Shown: positions 36,207 through 47,397 of the stretch, piece after piece
Position numbering within the stretch: the stretch's first letter is position 1
How the letters are laid out: each line of letters begins with the position of its first letter
Source: Daphnia pulex
Taxonomy: Eukaryota; Arthropoda; Branchiopoda; Diplostraca; Daphniidae
Reading direction: 5' to 3'
Assembly: GCF_021134715.1 (NCBI RefSeq)
Contig: NC_060022.1
Coordinates: 1,431,001 to 1,495,000 of the forward strand
DNA length: 64,000 bases
Notes under the pieces: generated by a model
Database searches by the model: none
What the model saw: only the letters and a program-made list of their open reading frames with translations
Told to the model about the DNA's origin: nothing
Position numbers and translations under genes: made by a program

Positions 36207-36405
36207 TGTTGAGTATAAAAGATAAACAAACTGGACAGTGCGGCAACGCAGGATAGCCAGGAAAGAAGAGAGGGGGAGAAGGACCTACCCAGACAAAGGA
36301 ATAAGAGAGGGGGACTCAGTGCTGTTGACGATTGTGGCTAGGCGAGTAGCAATACAAAGCGTTCTTTGCAGCAAACAGGTTCACGTGTTAATTTCTATAT
36401 CAACA
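36207..36405 (+). repeat. 5' LTR of the Copia element
   Basis: 199 bp from tgttgagtataaaag to ctatatcaaca. It contains its own TATA box (gtataaaag) near the start. Confidence 0.95.
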
Positions 36406-36520
36406 GGTTATGGGCCCAGCTGTACGCACAGCTAACAGCTACTCTGTCTGAACAATTATTTTTTTTGTGTGTGTCCCCGGCTAACTGTTCCCAAGAAATT
36501 AGAAATTCTTTTCTGGAGTG

Positions 36521-37996
36521 ATGGAGAAAGATGGCCGCCGCCATGTTGTATGGTGTCTGAATGGGAAAAACTACGCGTCTTGGAAATTTGGAATGAAGCT
36601 GGCGTTACAAAGTGTTGAGCTTTGGGAAGTCGTGAACGGGACTCAACGGCAACCTGCTGAAGTAAGTTTATTGATGATTTATTGTTTTCTTTATGTGTGT
36701 GATCCGTGCCTGACAACAACGCGATATGAGATGCCTATCTGTGGCGTGGTACCAACTATTAAATTGACAAACTTAGATCCCGGCGTGAGTGCTTAATCTC
36801 TGCCACTTGATTTTGTTTTTTGTGTGTTTGTGTTTGCTGGACATTTCTCTTTTTTGTGTTTCTTTCTCAATCTGTTTGGTCACTCTGGCTAAATTCCATC
36901 ATATGATGGTGGACAAGTGTGTGCTAGAGTTGCAAGCATCTAGGAGACAGCTGAGTGTTTTTCCACATCGAGATGATGTGAGGGAGATTCCACATTGAGA
37001 TAATGTGAGAGGTATTCCACATCGAGATGATGTGAGGGAGATTCCACATTGAGATAATGTGAGAGGTATTCCACATCGAGATGATGTGAGGGAGATTCCA
37101 CATTGAGATAATGTGAGGCTGCCATGGATATCACAAACCTAACCATCTTCTCGTTTTGTTACCACAATCAGAGACGCAATGCTGACCAGGTGATTGAAAA
37201 TGCAGCTGATATAACCAACTGGAACAAGAGAAATACCACGGCAATGCAGAACATATTTGGCGCCATCAAAGAAGACCAATCAAGGATCCTGATGTCTTGT
37301 AGCACAGCCCAAGAGATGTGGATGAAATTGGAGACTGAGTATGAAGAAGATGCCGCAGACAATGCACCTCTATTGTGGACAAAGTTCTATGGATGCACAT
37401 TTCGACCAAGCCAAAGTGTATCAAGCTTCCTGACTGAGTTGGAACAGATAGCATTCCGTCTGAAGAGCCTCAACATAGCTATTGATGATAATCAAATAAT
37501 GGCAAAGATACTCATGTCGCTTCCTCCAGAGTTCCGTGTTTTTGCCTTTGCATGGGACAGCACGCCTGTTGCAGAGAAAACTCTCAAGAAACTGACTACT
37601 CGCCTTATAGCATTGGACAAGAGCCTGCGCAACGACGAAGAAGCAAAATCGACATCTGATACTGCCTATCTCAGTAAGCCGAACAGAGATGAATCACAGC
37701 ACAAAGAGCAAGCACTTCCTGCCCAGTACGGTCAGAACAAAGGAAAAAGCCACCCTTCCAGTCAACATGCTGGTATACCGAGAACATGCTGGGAGTGCAA
37801 CTCCACTACGCATGTTAGAGCTCAATGCCGTCAATACAAACGCCGGCGTGAGAGAGAAGGAGAAGAAGCGGACAGAAAAAGGAAGCGTTACGATCGACAT
37901 GACAGAAGAGATGATAAACTATGTAAGCTCCCAGGAGCAACTGGCCGATGCACTCACGAAACCCCTGGCTGCTCCACGCTTCAAGTATCTCCGTGA
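36521..37996 (+). pseudogene. gag: Copia Gag (interrupted), fused out of frame to an RNase H remnant
   Basis: The Gag start is at 36521-36661 (47 codons, containing NGKNYASWKFGMKLAL) and ends at a good donor, GTAAGT. The frame resumes in phase at 37172 after a cag acceptor and continues with the UBN2-type Gag core (AQEMWMKLETEYEE, ILMSLPPEF) and a CCHC knuckle (CWECNSTTHVRAQC). A basic stretch then meets the deletion junction near 37905. Beyond it the Gag frame continues as nonsense, while the RNase H end (ADALTKPL) lies in another frame that stops at 38028-38030. The 510-bp interval 36662-37171 behaves like an intron or an insertion. Confidence 0.8.
36961..37117 (+). repeat. 27-bp minisatellite of six units, each a potential hairpin
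   Basis: Two 27-bp variants alternate three times, one containing ccacatcgagatgatgtgag and the other ccacattgagataatgtgag. Each unit can pair as CACATC-GAGAT-GATGTG or CACATT-GAGAT-AATGTG. The C-to-T and G-to-A differences preserve pairing. It lies inside the intron-like interval of the Copia gag. Confidence 0.85.
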
Positions 37997-38167
37997 CAAG
38001 ATTGGCGTTCGGGGTGTAGGGGAGGTGTAACTGAAGAGTTAAAGGAGGCTGATATTTCTTTTCTTATTATTTGTCTTGTGACACTGAACCTAGTATTTAT
38101 GTCTGATTCAAATATGCTGTGTATTCTGTGCTCATGTTTATTTTTGGGGGTCCAGTTTGAGGGGAGG

Positions 38168-38366
38168 TGTTGAGTATAAAAGATAAACAAACTGGACAGT
38201 GCGGCAACGCAGGATAGCCAGGAAAGAAGAGAGGGGGAGAAGGACCTACCCAGACAAAGGAATAAGAGAGGGGGACTCAGTGCTGTTGACGATTGTGGCT
38301 AGGCGAGTAGCAATACAAAGCGTTCTTTGCAGCAAACAGGTTCACGTGTTAATTTCTATATCAACA
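38168..38366 (+). repeat. 3' LTR of the Copia element
   Basis: 199 bp that read as identical to the 5' LTR, implying a very recent insertion. It is preceded directly by the polypurine tract. Confidence 0.95.
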
Positions 38367-38371
38367 CTAAC

Positions 38372-39700
38372 TACAATGATGGGCAGCTTGACATTCATTT
38401 ATGTGCCTTGTCCAAGAGACAGAGATGCCTTGCAAGGCAGTGCCTCCCTCTGTCCTGATACTGTTGCAAGTTTAACTAATTTTGGATGCAAGGTTGAAGG
38501 TTTTCCAATACAGCAGTCAGAATTGTTCTAACAGTTCTAACAGACTTGTAAATAAGTATATGTCATAGACAATACACTACATTTATTAAATTATTTTTAA
38601 AAACAAATGAATTTTACAATATTTAACATATAAAAATTGGATTTAATCATTTAATTGAATGGATACTTGCCATTTTCAGAATTATTTATTTTCAAAGTTA
38701 ATAAGTTTTATGTTTTTGTTCAACACAGTATATAACATAAGACCAAGGGGGATAAACATAAGAAGGGCAATAGGTATAAACAAATATGTTATTTTGTTCC
38801 TCCAAAACAATGCATGAATGCAACTATATGGAGTTATTATCATAGCATAGAAAACTTTTATATTTGGTAACTATTAATGACAGAAATGTGAAATGGAAGA
38901 ACATAACGAAGAAATAGTGTCTTGGTTAAACAGCTTTTAATACAGGTAAGCACAAGTAGGCTGGTGGTTAGAACTTCAACTGCAATGACATCTCAAACAA
39001 CAGCCAACAATGGAACAACCTATGAAATAAATTGAAATGTAACTTAAGAAAAATAAAATCCCAAAAGCATTCCAAGGCTAAAGTAAAGGACAAAGAGAAA
39101 TCTTTAATATGAGAAAAGTCTTCAATTGTGTTCAACAGAATCTTTTTATCTGCAACGTACTTATCTACCTTAACCAATTATGAGTCTTATTACTTAGTAA
39201 AAAATTTGAAACTCAAAACTAAATACCTTCAATAGGGGTTCTTCCTTAAAAAAAAAGTAAACAAGGAATATTTCCGTGTGGCTGTAAAGCATCGACCACG
39301 ACCAGGCACCAGGTGCTTACTTGCTAAGGCAAGAATGAAACGCCGTTGTAGCTGCAATTGAATTGTAATGTTAAAATAAAACCATTATGATTTAATCCTA
39401 CAAAGAAATGGTTACCTTTCTTAATATGCAAGAAAAAAATGCTGACTTATGCTCATACACCAACCAACTAAAGAAGGAAATTGAATATAATTTTCAAATT
39501 TACATTAACACCCTACTAGGGCATCAATTGGCACTACCTAAAAAATTGAAAAAATAGACTAGCTATAACTATCAGCAAAGCAATTGCTCCAGTTTCAAAA
39601 CTAAAGAGATCAAAACTTGTGAGTAATGGTGGACTAGAACAATTTTTAATTCGGAAGAACCATTGAAAAAATCAATGATCAAATATTGAATAAAATTCAA
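38372..39700. other. intergenic after the Copia element, no gene recognised
   Basis: Very AT-rich. The only longer frames are short and lack motifs or consistent splice sites. Confidence 0.45.
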
Positions 39701-39769
39701 ATTCAACACAATCACCTTTACTGTGGAGGCTTCCGGCATAGATAAGGTTTACTTCAATGTCCATCAGCC

Positions 39770-40125
39770 ACGTACTGAGGACAGAATTGAAGAATGAGAC
39801 ACTGCAATTAAGTCACTTACAATTCCCACATAACAATGTTTTAAAAATTGAATTCCAGTTACCTGTTTAAGAACCCAGGGAAATGTCGAATGATAATGAA
39901 CACGAAACTGAACGACCATGTTAATTTCCCCTTCACTCGAACTGTCTATAAACGCTGTACGTCTTAAACATTTTTGACGAAAATCTAATAGATTTAAGGA
40001 AGCATCGACAATTTTCAACATAATTAATAACACGACTTTTTTCCAATAAGTAAGCGACCACAGCACGACATACTAAATGTCAATCGAATTACCTTCTTCA
40101 TGGAGCATGTCATGGAGTCTTCCTA
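39770..40125 (-). CDS. possible small three-exon gene, unknown product
   Basis: The central exon is about 40065-39863 and encodes KIVDASLNLLDFRQKCLRRT and MVVQFRVHYHSTFPWVLKQ. It is bounded by a ttgacatttag acceptor and a GTAACT donor. An upstream mini-exon (MTCSMKK) ending at a GTAATT donor and a downstream exon ending YVADGH-stop join in phase 0. The total would be about 90 aa. Competing open frames exist across the same first junction, so this is tentative and no family is recognised. Confidence 0.3.
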
Positions 40126-40725
40126 AACATGTGGTGTACGAGACGTATTTCGGCAACGATCGCAACAGCATCGACCACGTTCTGGAATTAATTGTACGTC
40201 CATCTCACTGTAATTCAACAGCAAATGTTGAAATAAACATCGTCCAGATGAAACTTATTTAATGAATAAAATTCTAGTTACCTTTTGTTACAAAATTACA
40301 CAAATCAATTGCTCATTTTAATTCAATTTTTCTTTGAAGTTTGATGAGACGAAAATAACTTCTCATCATCTCACTCGCCATTTTACAATCGAATGATTTT
40401 CAAAGGCAGTACGCCAGTACCAGTACATGAATGGTTCCGCCATCTGGTGGCCACAAACCATTTGCGCCACCTTGTGAAAATAATTATTTTATGAAATGGA
40501 GTTATAATCCAAAATTATTACTTTAAGGTGCAACAGTAGCAAAAAAAAAATCCAAATATTACATATTACAATGAAGAGTCCTCATTACCAACCCTTTTGT
40601 CTTTTGATGATTGTTATGAACAGCAGTAAGCCAGTTGCAGTAAACCAGTAACACGCTGAATAGTAAATAAATAAAAGTCCAACTACGTTTTTTTTTTAAT
40701 TATTTCTATCTTGGATGCGCGTAAG

Positions 40726-41865
40726 AATATGGATCTTTTGCTAATACGATTATTAAATTGTTATTTTCTGTTTGCCCCACCATTCCAACTTGCAGGATTG
40801 CAACATGTTGTTCCAGGGCGGATCGTTCTTCGTTCACGAGGGTATGCCCTACTGTGAGATCCATTACCACGCCAAGAGAGGTTCGCTCTGCGCCGGATGC
40901 CACAAGCCGATTACCGGTAACGATTTTCTTCTTCTTCTTCTTTATTTTCTCTTTAATAGACATCCCCCTCCCCCCCCCATAACACTTGCGTGAAAAAACA
41001 ACAACCGTTTAACCTCATTTTCTCTATTCACCCATTATACTGTAACTGCTGTATACGATGTGAATGAATTTGTTTGTTATTGTTCTTTTGTTATCACGCG
41101 AAAAACAAAACAAAATCAGGTCGGTGCATCACGGCCATGTTCAAGAAGTTTCACCCGGAACACTTTGTCTGCTCCTATTGCCTGAAACATTCAAGAAGGG
41201 CACGTTCAAAGAGCAAGGAGACAAGCCGTACTGCCACGGATGTTTCGAGCGCCTATTCGGATGAAAAACCAAAACAATTCCGGAAAGGAATGAAACAACA
41301 ACAACAAACAATAATGATTTTGAAAAATGATTCATTTCTTCTTTTTTTTAATGATTGGGTGGGGAAGTACAACTGACGACGGACTCCACGTTTACAATGT
41401 AATAACACATGTGAAAAGATAACCCCCCCCCCCACTCAATCCACATCGAATTCTATTTTTCAATGTAATCCCCGCCCGCCCACGCCCCCCATGAAGGAAA
41501 CCAGCGCATAAAAAAAGGAAAAGAAAATGACACGCAGACACATTTTCTATATACTTACACTACTACATTACAGTATAAATCTTTATTCGATTTCTACCAT
41601 AAATATTCTTAGGGCGACATCCCATGAAACCAATTTTTTTCCTGGTTAATCGGTTAACCATTTTTTGGGGGGGGGGTTTCCAGCCAACGTCTTTTGCCTC
41701 TATCGGCTCATCTTTCAAAGTGGTTTCTCTAGTTTGTTTAGTTGTCATTGGATAAACCAAGTGGTGAGGGAAACAAAAAAGGAAATGAAGTTTTAAACCT
41801 CCCTCCCGCTCCTAACGCTTGATTCACCGCCGAGACGCACAAAAAACTACGCAAAACTAATGATG
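40726..41865 (+). repeat. second copy of the paxillin 3' end (1.14 kb)
   Basis: Near-identical to 29283-30423 with sharp ends on both sides, same orientation, 11.4 kb downstream. Both introns and exons are present, so it was copied as DNA and not as a processed transcript. Confidence 0.93.
40796..41264 (+). pseudogene. Pax: duplicated paxillin exons 9-10 with a frameshift in LIM4
   Basis: Exon copy 40796-40916 (second half of LIM3, start of LIM4) is intact with a good donor. Exon copy 41120-41264 is one base short: the parental CAGTTGAAG reads CATTCAAG near 41187-41195. The reading changes after YCLKH, loses the last LIM4 ligands, and runs to a stop at 41374-41376. No promoter or first exons are present, so alone it cannot make paxillin. 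It could only be used as alternative downstream exons of the real gene. Confidence 0.88.
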
Positions 41866-41990
41866 AAACTCTGAAAAAAGAAAGAAATACTTTTAGTCCC
41901 ATAACAAAAAGACAAAAAATAGAAAAACCAAAATGAGAATCAACTGCTGTTGCTGATGGTTTAAGAATTGAATTTGGTAGGCAGGTGTAT

Positions 41991-41996
41991 TTATTT
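41991..41996 (-). terminator. polyadenylation signal of Traf4
   Basis: Minus-strand AATAAA about 190 bases after the Traf4 stop at 42182, within AT-rich 3' UTR-like sequence. Confidence 0.5.
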
Positions 41997-42181
41997 AATT
42001 ATGTATAAAAATGTACAAAACATTTAGCAATGATGACGAAGGAACAATCTTTCCAGATTTAAAAAAAAGGGGGGAAGTTGGGATGTCGGAGGATAAAATA
42101 GGAGGAAATGAATCTTTTTGTTTTCGTCAGTGTAAAAATTCGATTTGGTTTGAAGGGAAAAATGTCGAAATTGGAATTCAA

Positions 42182-45100
42182 CTAGACGGCCATGTTTTTG
42201 GCCGGATCGACGCGGACTTTGAGAAAGAGAACGTCGTCCTTGACAAAGTGACGCTTCTTGAGCATTTCGTGCGAGACGAAGCGCGGGAATCCGAATCCGA
42301 GAGCGTCGGGCTCGCGCGACGGCCGCTGAAAGTTCTCCCACGTCGGATCGGGAATGAAACTCTCGACGATGTTACACGCCTATAAAAATAATACGAAAAA
42401 AAAAGAAAAACAATTTTTTTTATTTCTCTCGTGTTTAATGATTTCTCCAGCTCACTGTGTAGTAGTAATCTATCACAAATGGAATGAAAACGAGCACATT
42501 TTTATGGTTGAAAAAAAGAAAAAGAAGTTTCTAACGGATGTGAAAGGCGAAAAAGAATGTTTTACCTTGTCGGGATTGGCGGCCTGGTCGTAGAGCGTGA
42601 ACGAAACTGTGTGAGAGAAAGGCCACTTGAGAAGGGCGTCGTACTCTCCCGGCAAGATTTTGATGTAAATGGAGACGTAAGCTCCTTCTCCCGACCCGTT
42701 ACCATTCAAGAACAATGACGCCTGAACACCAAACAGAAAACCAAGAAAAATACAGTTATTAATCACGAAAAGAATTTGACTGTATAGGAAAAGAATGCGG
42801 AAAAGTTCAGTGAACTTTTAGTCGGTTCCCGTGCGACAACGGAAAAAAGGAGCTGAGCAGAGAGAGATAAGACATACCTGCAATTTGTAGCCGTACTGGC
42901 TGGTGTAGAAAGGAGCCGAGATGAGCTCGAAACCCTCCTTGATTCGAGCTTCAGCGATTTTGGTCTGGACGTCGTTGATGCGCCACAGGAAAGTGCCCGA
43001 ATAGTTGAGCGACACACGCGAGACGCTCGAGCGCAACGTCGAAAGCTGCTGCTGCTGCCGGCTGGCCAGCCCGCACATCAGGAGCAGGTGCTGCTTCATC
43101 CCTTCTTCTTGGTGTTTGTCCAACGAGAATCGAGGACCCTATACAAACAATATCAAAATGTTTCTTGATTAAACGTCATTCAATTTTTAGAAATGACGCC
43201 GACGACTCTCTCGGCTTTCACCGGTTGCGTCCGGCCCAGTAATTTCTTTGATATCGGCAGCAGTTTACCGCTTTCACTCTACTTGTTTTGTTTTGTTTTG
43301 AGGTTAATCATTTTACCTTAAATCGACATCCGGCCTCTTTGAAAGGACACGAGACCATGAGAGCCGGGCAGTTGTCTTTGAGATGTGACTCGAGTTCTTC
43401 GCGGACGACTTTTGGCGAGTCGCACTGGTTGGGGCAGGCGATGGGGAAGCGTCCGCACTTGGCGTGATGGGCCGGCAGCGTGTCGAAGCCGAAATCTTTG
43501 GCGCAGTAGCGGCAGGCCACCAGGCGCTTGGCGCACTCGATGGCCTTGTGCTGCATCATCTGCTTGCGGCTGACTTTCTGGCCGCACTTGTTGTCGCAGT
43601 AGACCGGCTCCATCGTGCAGGTGCCGACGTGACTCTGATCAATGTCAAACCAAAAAATAAAAATCAGGAAATGAATCATTGAACTTTTGTTTTTTTTTCC
43701 AAGAAAAAGAAGAAGATAATGTAATTATAAATATATGATCTATCTACGATTCGCGCTGTGTTATAATGACGCAAGAGAGTACAGTACAACATTTCCGGTG
43801 GCGCCGGATCCGCACGATAAAATCTTCCGAGTTCCCCCCTCTCTTCTCTTTATTACTAAACAACTTTTTCCCATCCGGCAGAAAATATTACAATGACCCC
43901 CCCTCTCTGCATCCCCGCCGCTTGTGCTACGCAACAACATCACAACAACACAGCCAGCAGCCCCACCCGCTTCACATCCGCTTGGTTAATAAGGTTCAAC
44001 TTTGTATTTTTTCTTCCATACAGACTGCTGGGAGAGACCTGTCATGATTAACATAAAGTTTCAACCCAATGCATAATTTTGTGACCAACCGTTTCCAACA
44101 GGTTTCCCTGTGTTCAGTTCTTTTTTGCGCTACACAAAAAAACCGCTCGAGGGCGGGTGCGGTTATTTTTTTTTTCTTTAACCGATCACGTCTTAATTAT
44201 TCACACACAAACTATTTGATTATGCATTAGAACAAAAATTTTTCCGCTTTTTTGTTGGTGTTGTTTACCAGGTCTGAGTGAGATTTGCTACGATTGGCGC
44301 ATACGGTTTGACCCTGCGGGAGGAATTTGGAATTGACGTGAGCGCCGATCGAGAGCGGAGGCGGATGCTGGCGATTACCGCCGACCATCAGGCGATGACT
44401 CGAAGTGGGTGGGTACAAAGCTCTGGGTGGTTTGGTGGGTCCCGGATTGCCACCGCTGTTGTTGTTGTTGCCGTTGATGGTCGACGCCAAAAGACTGGCG
44501 AACGGATCGGCCGATTCGAACGAACTGACACTGCCGTAACTTTTCAAACTGCTGCTGATGGACGGCGGAGTGACACTGACGCTGTTCTGACGCAACCGAA
44601 ACGGCTGGTACACGGACAGAGACGACTGCTGCTGCTGCTGCACCGATTGTTGTTGTTGTTGTTGCTGTTGCTGTTGTTTCAATTTGTTGGACCTTTGCTG
44701 CTGGCCGTTTTCGTAATCCAGCGACGACCACGAAGTGACAATCGGAGCCATTTTGTTTTTTTTTTGTTTCTGGGAACCAGAGGGGTTGGTGAGGGGGGAA
44801 AACAAGGTAACACGATATCTATCGAAAGGGAGGGCGGTGGGTGGGAAATATTGGATTTGTCTAAATCAACCCAACACACAACAAATCTATACTATCTATA
44901 AGAAGAACGCACACAACCGCTCCGGTGAGCGGTTCGCTGAGGACTAAAGGGGCTTAGTCACTTTCCGCTTGGTCTAGCACACTGGCAACTCTCTCACGCA
45001 CTCACTTATTCCGCCGGTAGAATAGAGGAGGAGAAGGAGGAGGAACCGAGTTTTCTCTTATTGGGTTTTTCTCTCTCTCTCTTTTCTTGTTTTGTGTTTG

Positions 45101-47359
45101 TGTCGGGAGGGGGGTGCTCTCATCCGGCCGCTATGTGTGTAAGATGGGGGGGGAAACCACTCCCTCGGTGAAGAAGGAAAAAAAAACCTTTTGACCTTAG
45201 CTGAATGGCGTTGTCTGCTGCATTTGAATGTGTGTGAACGCGTGACTTCTTTTTTTCCTACAGGAGGATCTACATAGGGCGCCGCGCGGTATCATCATCA
45301 TCATCAACACTTTTCTTTCCCTTTTTCCTTCTTTTTTTTTACTTTTATGGAAAGGAGAAACAGAAAAAAGAGTCTCACGCTCTTGAACGAACGTCACTCG
45401 GGAGGAAAGAAGAAGAAAAAAGGTCAATCCGGTTCAACTTTTCCCGATTCAAACTTCGCGGGGAAAATGTTACGTATAACATTACGTAATAATATTAAAT
45501 GAAATTTTCTTTTCCATTTTTCTATTATAGCCGATGGATTCGGAGCACGCGATAGAATTTACACAAATAAATCGTATCGGGAATAACTTGTGAAAAATTC
45601 AAAATTAGTGGAGGCTATCCAATACTAAAAGGGAAAAAGAAAACAAAATTGATGGCGTCGGTTGGCGGTTGCCGGTGAGGAGAAGGTGGTGCATCTCCTC
45701 TCTCACCTCAATCACCCCCACACGTGAGATAGTCCTTGACTCTGCCCGAATATGCGGCCAAAGGAAAAAAAGATAAAAAAAAAGAGAACGAAAATATAAA
45801 AACGAACGCGCGTCCAGTTCCCACGACTTTTCCAACCGACTCCCAACACCTTATACTACACAACATCTCCCAGGTTTAGTCGTTCCCCTTATCTTTTATC
45901 CTGTGTGTGTGTTTGCCCTTTATAGTTGTACGAAAGAAAAGGACTTTCGTTCTTCCGGTGATTAGCTCCGCTAGGTATATCTACCACGAAGAGACGGGAG
46001 CCCCCTATAGCAGGACAGGACCTCGCCGGAGAGACACATATCTACCACCACTGTACCTAATTGCACAGTCCATAATTCAACCCCCGCCGGGTTGCCCGCT
46101 CTACGACCCTGTGTCGCTCAAAAAAACTTCTAATTCAAACCACCGCGCGCGTTCCACTTCGGGAAAAAATCTTCAATCATTCTTTCTGGTTGTCTATCTT
46201 CACGGTATCTCATTTGGGTTAGAGTGTCACCCTCGTCCTTGCAGTCCCATTTAGCCAATCAAAAATGTATATATAAAAATAATAAGGTAGATAGACAATA
46301 CAAAAAATAAAAAAAACCAGAACATGTTACTATCAAAAAGCCCTTTGGGTGTTTACGCAACGAACCCACTCACATTTTTGTTGTTTCGTTACACATTTCG
46401 TGGAAAATTGGGGGGGGGGGGAATTTGGAATTCGAAGGATTTTTTGTGTGTTGTGTTTTTTCCCTTTGTCCTTTTTTCGTCAAGTTTCCGTTGGACTTGC
46501 TTTTGATAAAATATTCGATACGGTAATAATACGAGAAATGTGAAGAAATAATCGTTAAAAAAGGGGAAAAAAAGCGGCAGGGATTTGTTGTTTCGATTGC
46601 CCCCGGGCGGCGACTCTATAATTTCATACGCTAACCAAATAACAAGAAACAAGAAGGAAGGAAACAAATGGAAAAACTTACATCGTATTGGAGACCGTTG
46701 AATTCGACTTGGCAGTAATCGCAAATCTGGCGCCGGTTTGGGCAGAAATTTCGGCCGTGATCGTCGTGGGCCAGACGGGAAACTTGCTGGCCGCACTGCA
46801 TCCGACACGGAATGGCGTCCAGTGTACACGACAGCAAATGAGCCTAAATGGGTGGAACGGCGGAAGGACCATAAAAGAAGAAAAAAGAGGAACACTCATC
46901 AGTATGAAAGAATCGCCAACTTTCCCAGCGTTTGACACACAAAATAAAAACAGACCCAAAATAAATACAAACTTTCTCTGCCTCCCCTTAAACTATCGGA
47001 TGGCATCACATTCCCATCCGTTCCGCTTTTTTGAACGGTAACGAACCGAGGCCAACACAACAAAAGAGGGGAGAGATTAACTATCGATTGATTGCAAGTG
47101 TATCGATTTCTCTTGGCGGTTTCAAAAACGAACGAACGAACGAAAATGACAGTTGGAAAAGTAGACGAACAACCCAGAAACCCAGTGGGGTCGTCACTCA
47201 ACGGTTTCCAACGTGTAACCGACACGTTACACGAGCTGCGACACGTCATCCATCTCTTTTCCTCCACGCCAACCAATAACCCCCCCCCCCCGCAAGTTAA
47301 TTGACTTGGACCAACTTTTAGTACTTTAATTCGTGAGCTATAATTCCGCGTAGATATTC

Positions 47360-47397
<38 letters not shown>

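Larger units (their letters stand above)
36207..38366 (+). mobile_element. Copia-type LTR retrotransposon, internally deleted, recent
   Basis: A complete but shortened element. It has two LTRs of 199 bp with TG...CA ends that read as identical, a 5-bp target duplication ctaac (36202-36206 and 38367-38371), a Copia-style primer-binding site ggttatgggcccag right after the 5' LTR (complementary to the anticodon region of initiator Met tRNA), and a purine tract gaggggagg before the 3' LTR. Internally only Gag and the extreme end of RNase H remain (YVSSQEQLADALTKPL). Protease, integrase and most of reverse transcriptase are missing, so mobility would need a helper element. Confidence 0.95.

Noticed and set aside
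36940-37146. Minus-strand ORF with repeated HYLNVESPSHHLDVEY
   Set aside because: It is the translation of the 27-bp minisatellite, with no independent coding evidence.
43318-43587. 89-codon minus-strand Arg/Gln/Pro-rich ORF overlapping Traf4
   Set aside because: Out-of-frame shadow of the Traf4 zinc-finger exon 43634-43317.
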